A stretch of DNA of 64,000 bases. Source: an uncultured Aquimarina sp. (GTDB lineage: Bacteria > Bacteroidota > Bacteroidia > Flavobacteriales > Flavobacteriaceae). Positions 63,997-64,000 of this stretch are shown one piece after another. A program made the translations under genes and the position numbers. Under the pieces are notes generated by a model. That model ran no database searches. It worked only from the letters and a program-made list of their open reading frames with translations, and was not told the DNA's origin. How positions within the stretch are numbered: position 1 is the first letter of the stretch; each line of letters starts with the position of its first letter. The stretch covers positions 1-64,000 of the forward strand of contig CANMSL010000005.1 of NCBI GenBank assembly GCA_947500505.1. Reading direction: 5' to 3'.

Positions 63997-64000
63997 TTTT

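Overview
The window looks like chromosomal DNA of a marine-type Flavobacteriaceae bacterium (phylum Bacteroidota; Aquimarina or a relative would fit, but the genus is a guess). The sequence is AT-rich. Promoters follow the Bacteroidota pattern (TTTG, about 19 bases, TAnnTTTG), Shine-Dalgarno sequences are not evident, one secreted protein ends in a type IX secretion sorting domain, and several families are typical of the group (DUF4290, START-like, DUF2911, YqgE, a RecQ without HRDC).

Layout. 1-3.7 kb: a heptamer satellite touching the end of a MacB-type permease gene, then hisS and a small lipoprotein gene. 3.8-6.5 kb: an unusual array next to tRNA-Met, in which 349-bp units, each carrying the tRNA 3' end, a terminator and a small GIY-YIG nuclease gene, are repeated. 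The most distal nuclease copy is split by about 1.7 kb holding a T9SS-secreted protein gene. 6.6-12.5 kb: housekeeping genes (START-like protein, class IV aminotransferase, YqgE, HU, fmt, RecQ, a NadR-like ATPase). 12.7-17.1 kb: a molybdenum hydroxylase with its maturation genes (2Fe-2S subunit, Mo subunit, XdhC, MocA-like). 17.1-21.9 kb: DUF493, DUF4290, murA (active-site Cys replaced by Asp), a DbpA-like helicase and a small membrane protein. 21.9-22.4 kb: an AT-rich stretch with DnaA-box-like words and an unannotated 32-codon gene.

23.6-35.4 kb: a long co-directional acyl-CoA catabolism cluster with two acyl-CoA dehydrogenases, an APH-type phosphotransferase, three SDRs, an enoyl-CoA hydratase, two MDR oxidoreductases and a MaoC hydratase. 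The adjacent dehydrogenase/phosphotransferase pair matches the two halves of ACAD11 and the LvaC/LvaA pair, which suggests breakdown of 4-hydroxyacyl-CoA through a phosphorylated intermediate. 35.5-42.9 kb: a HExxH plus YD-like-repeat protein, a DUF805 protein, a lipase-like hydrolase, a PAS histidine kinase and a DUF2306-like membrane protein. 43.0-49.9 kb: the histidine utilisation operon hutH-hutI-hutU-hutG with a divergent LysR regulator. 49.9-53.7 kb: an NTF2-like protein, photolyase, SDR, SRPBCC protein and aquaporin. 53.8-63.7 kb: DUF2911, a small HTH/membrane pair, Gfo/Idh oxidoreductase, FabG, VWA and band-7 membrane proteins, and an OmpA protein. The window ends in a histidine-rich leader peptide and terminator, very probably the attenuator of a his biosynthesis operon lying just outside.

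At least two families of intergenic inverted-repeat elements (CGTCAnnTCGAGTG-ended, and about 200-bp elements with hairpin ends) are scattered between operons.
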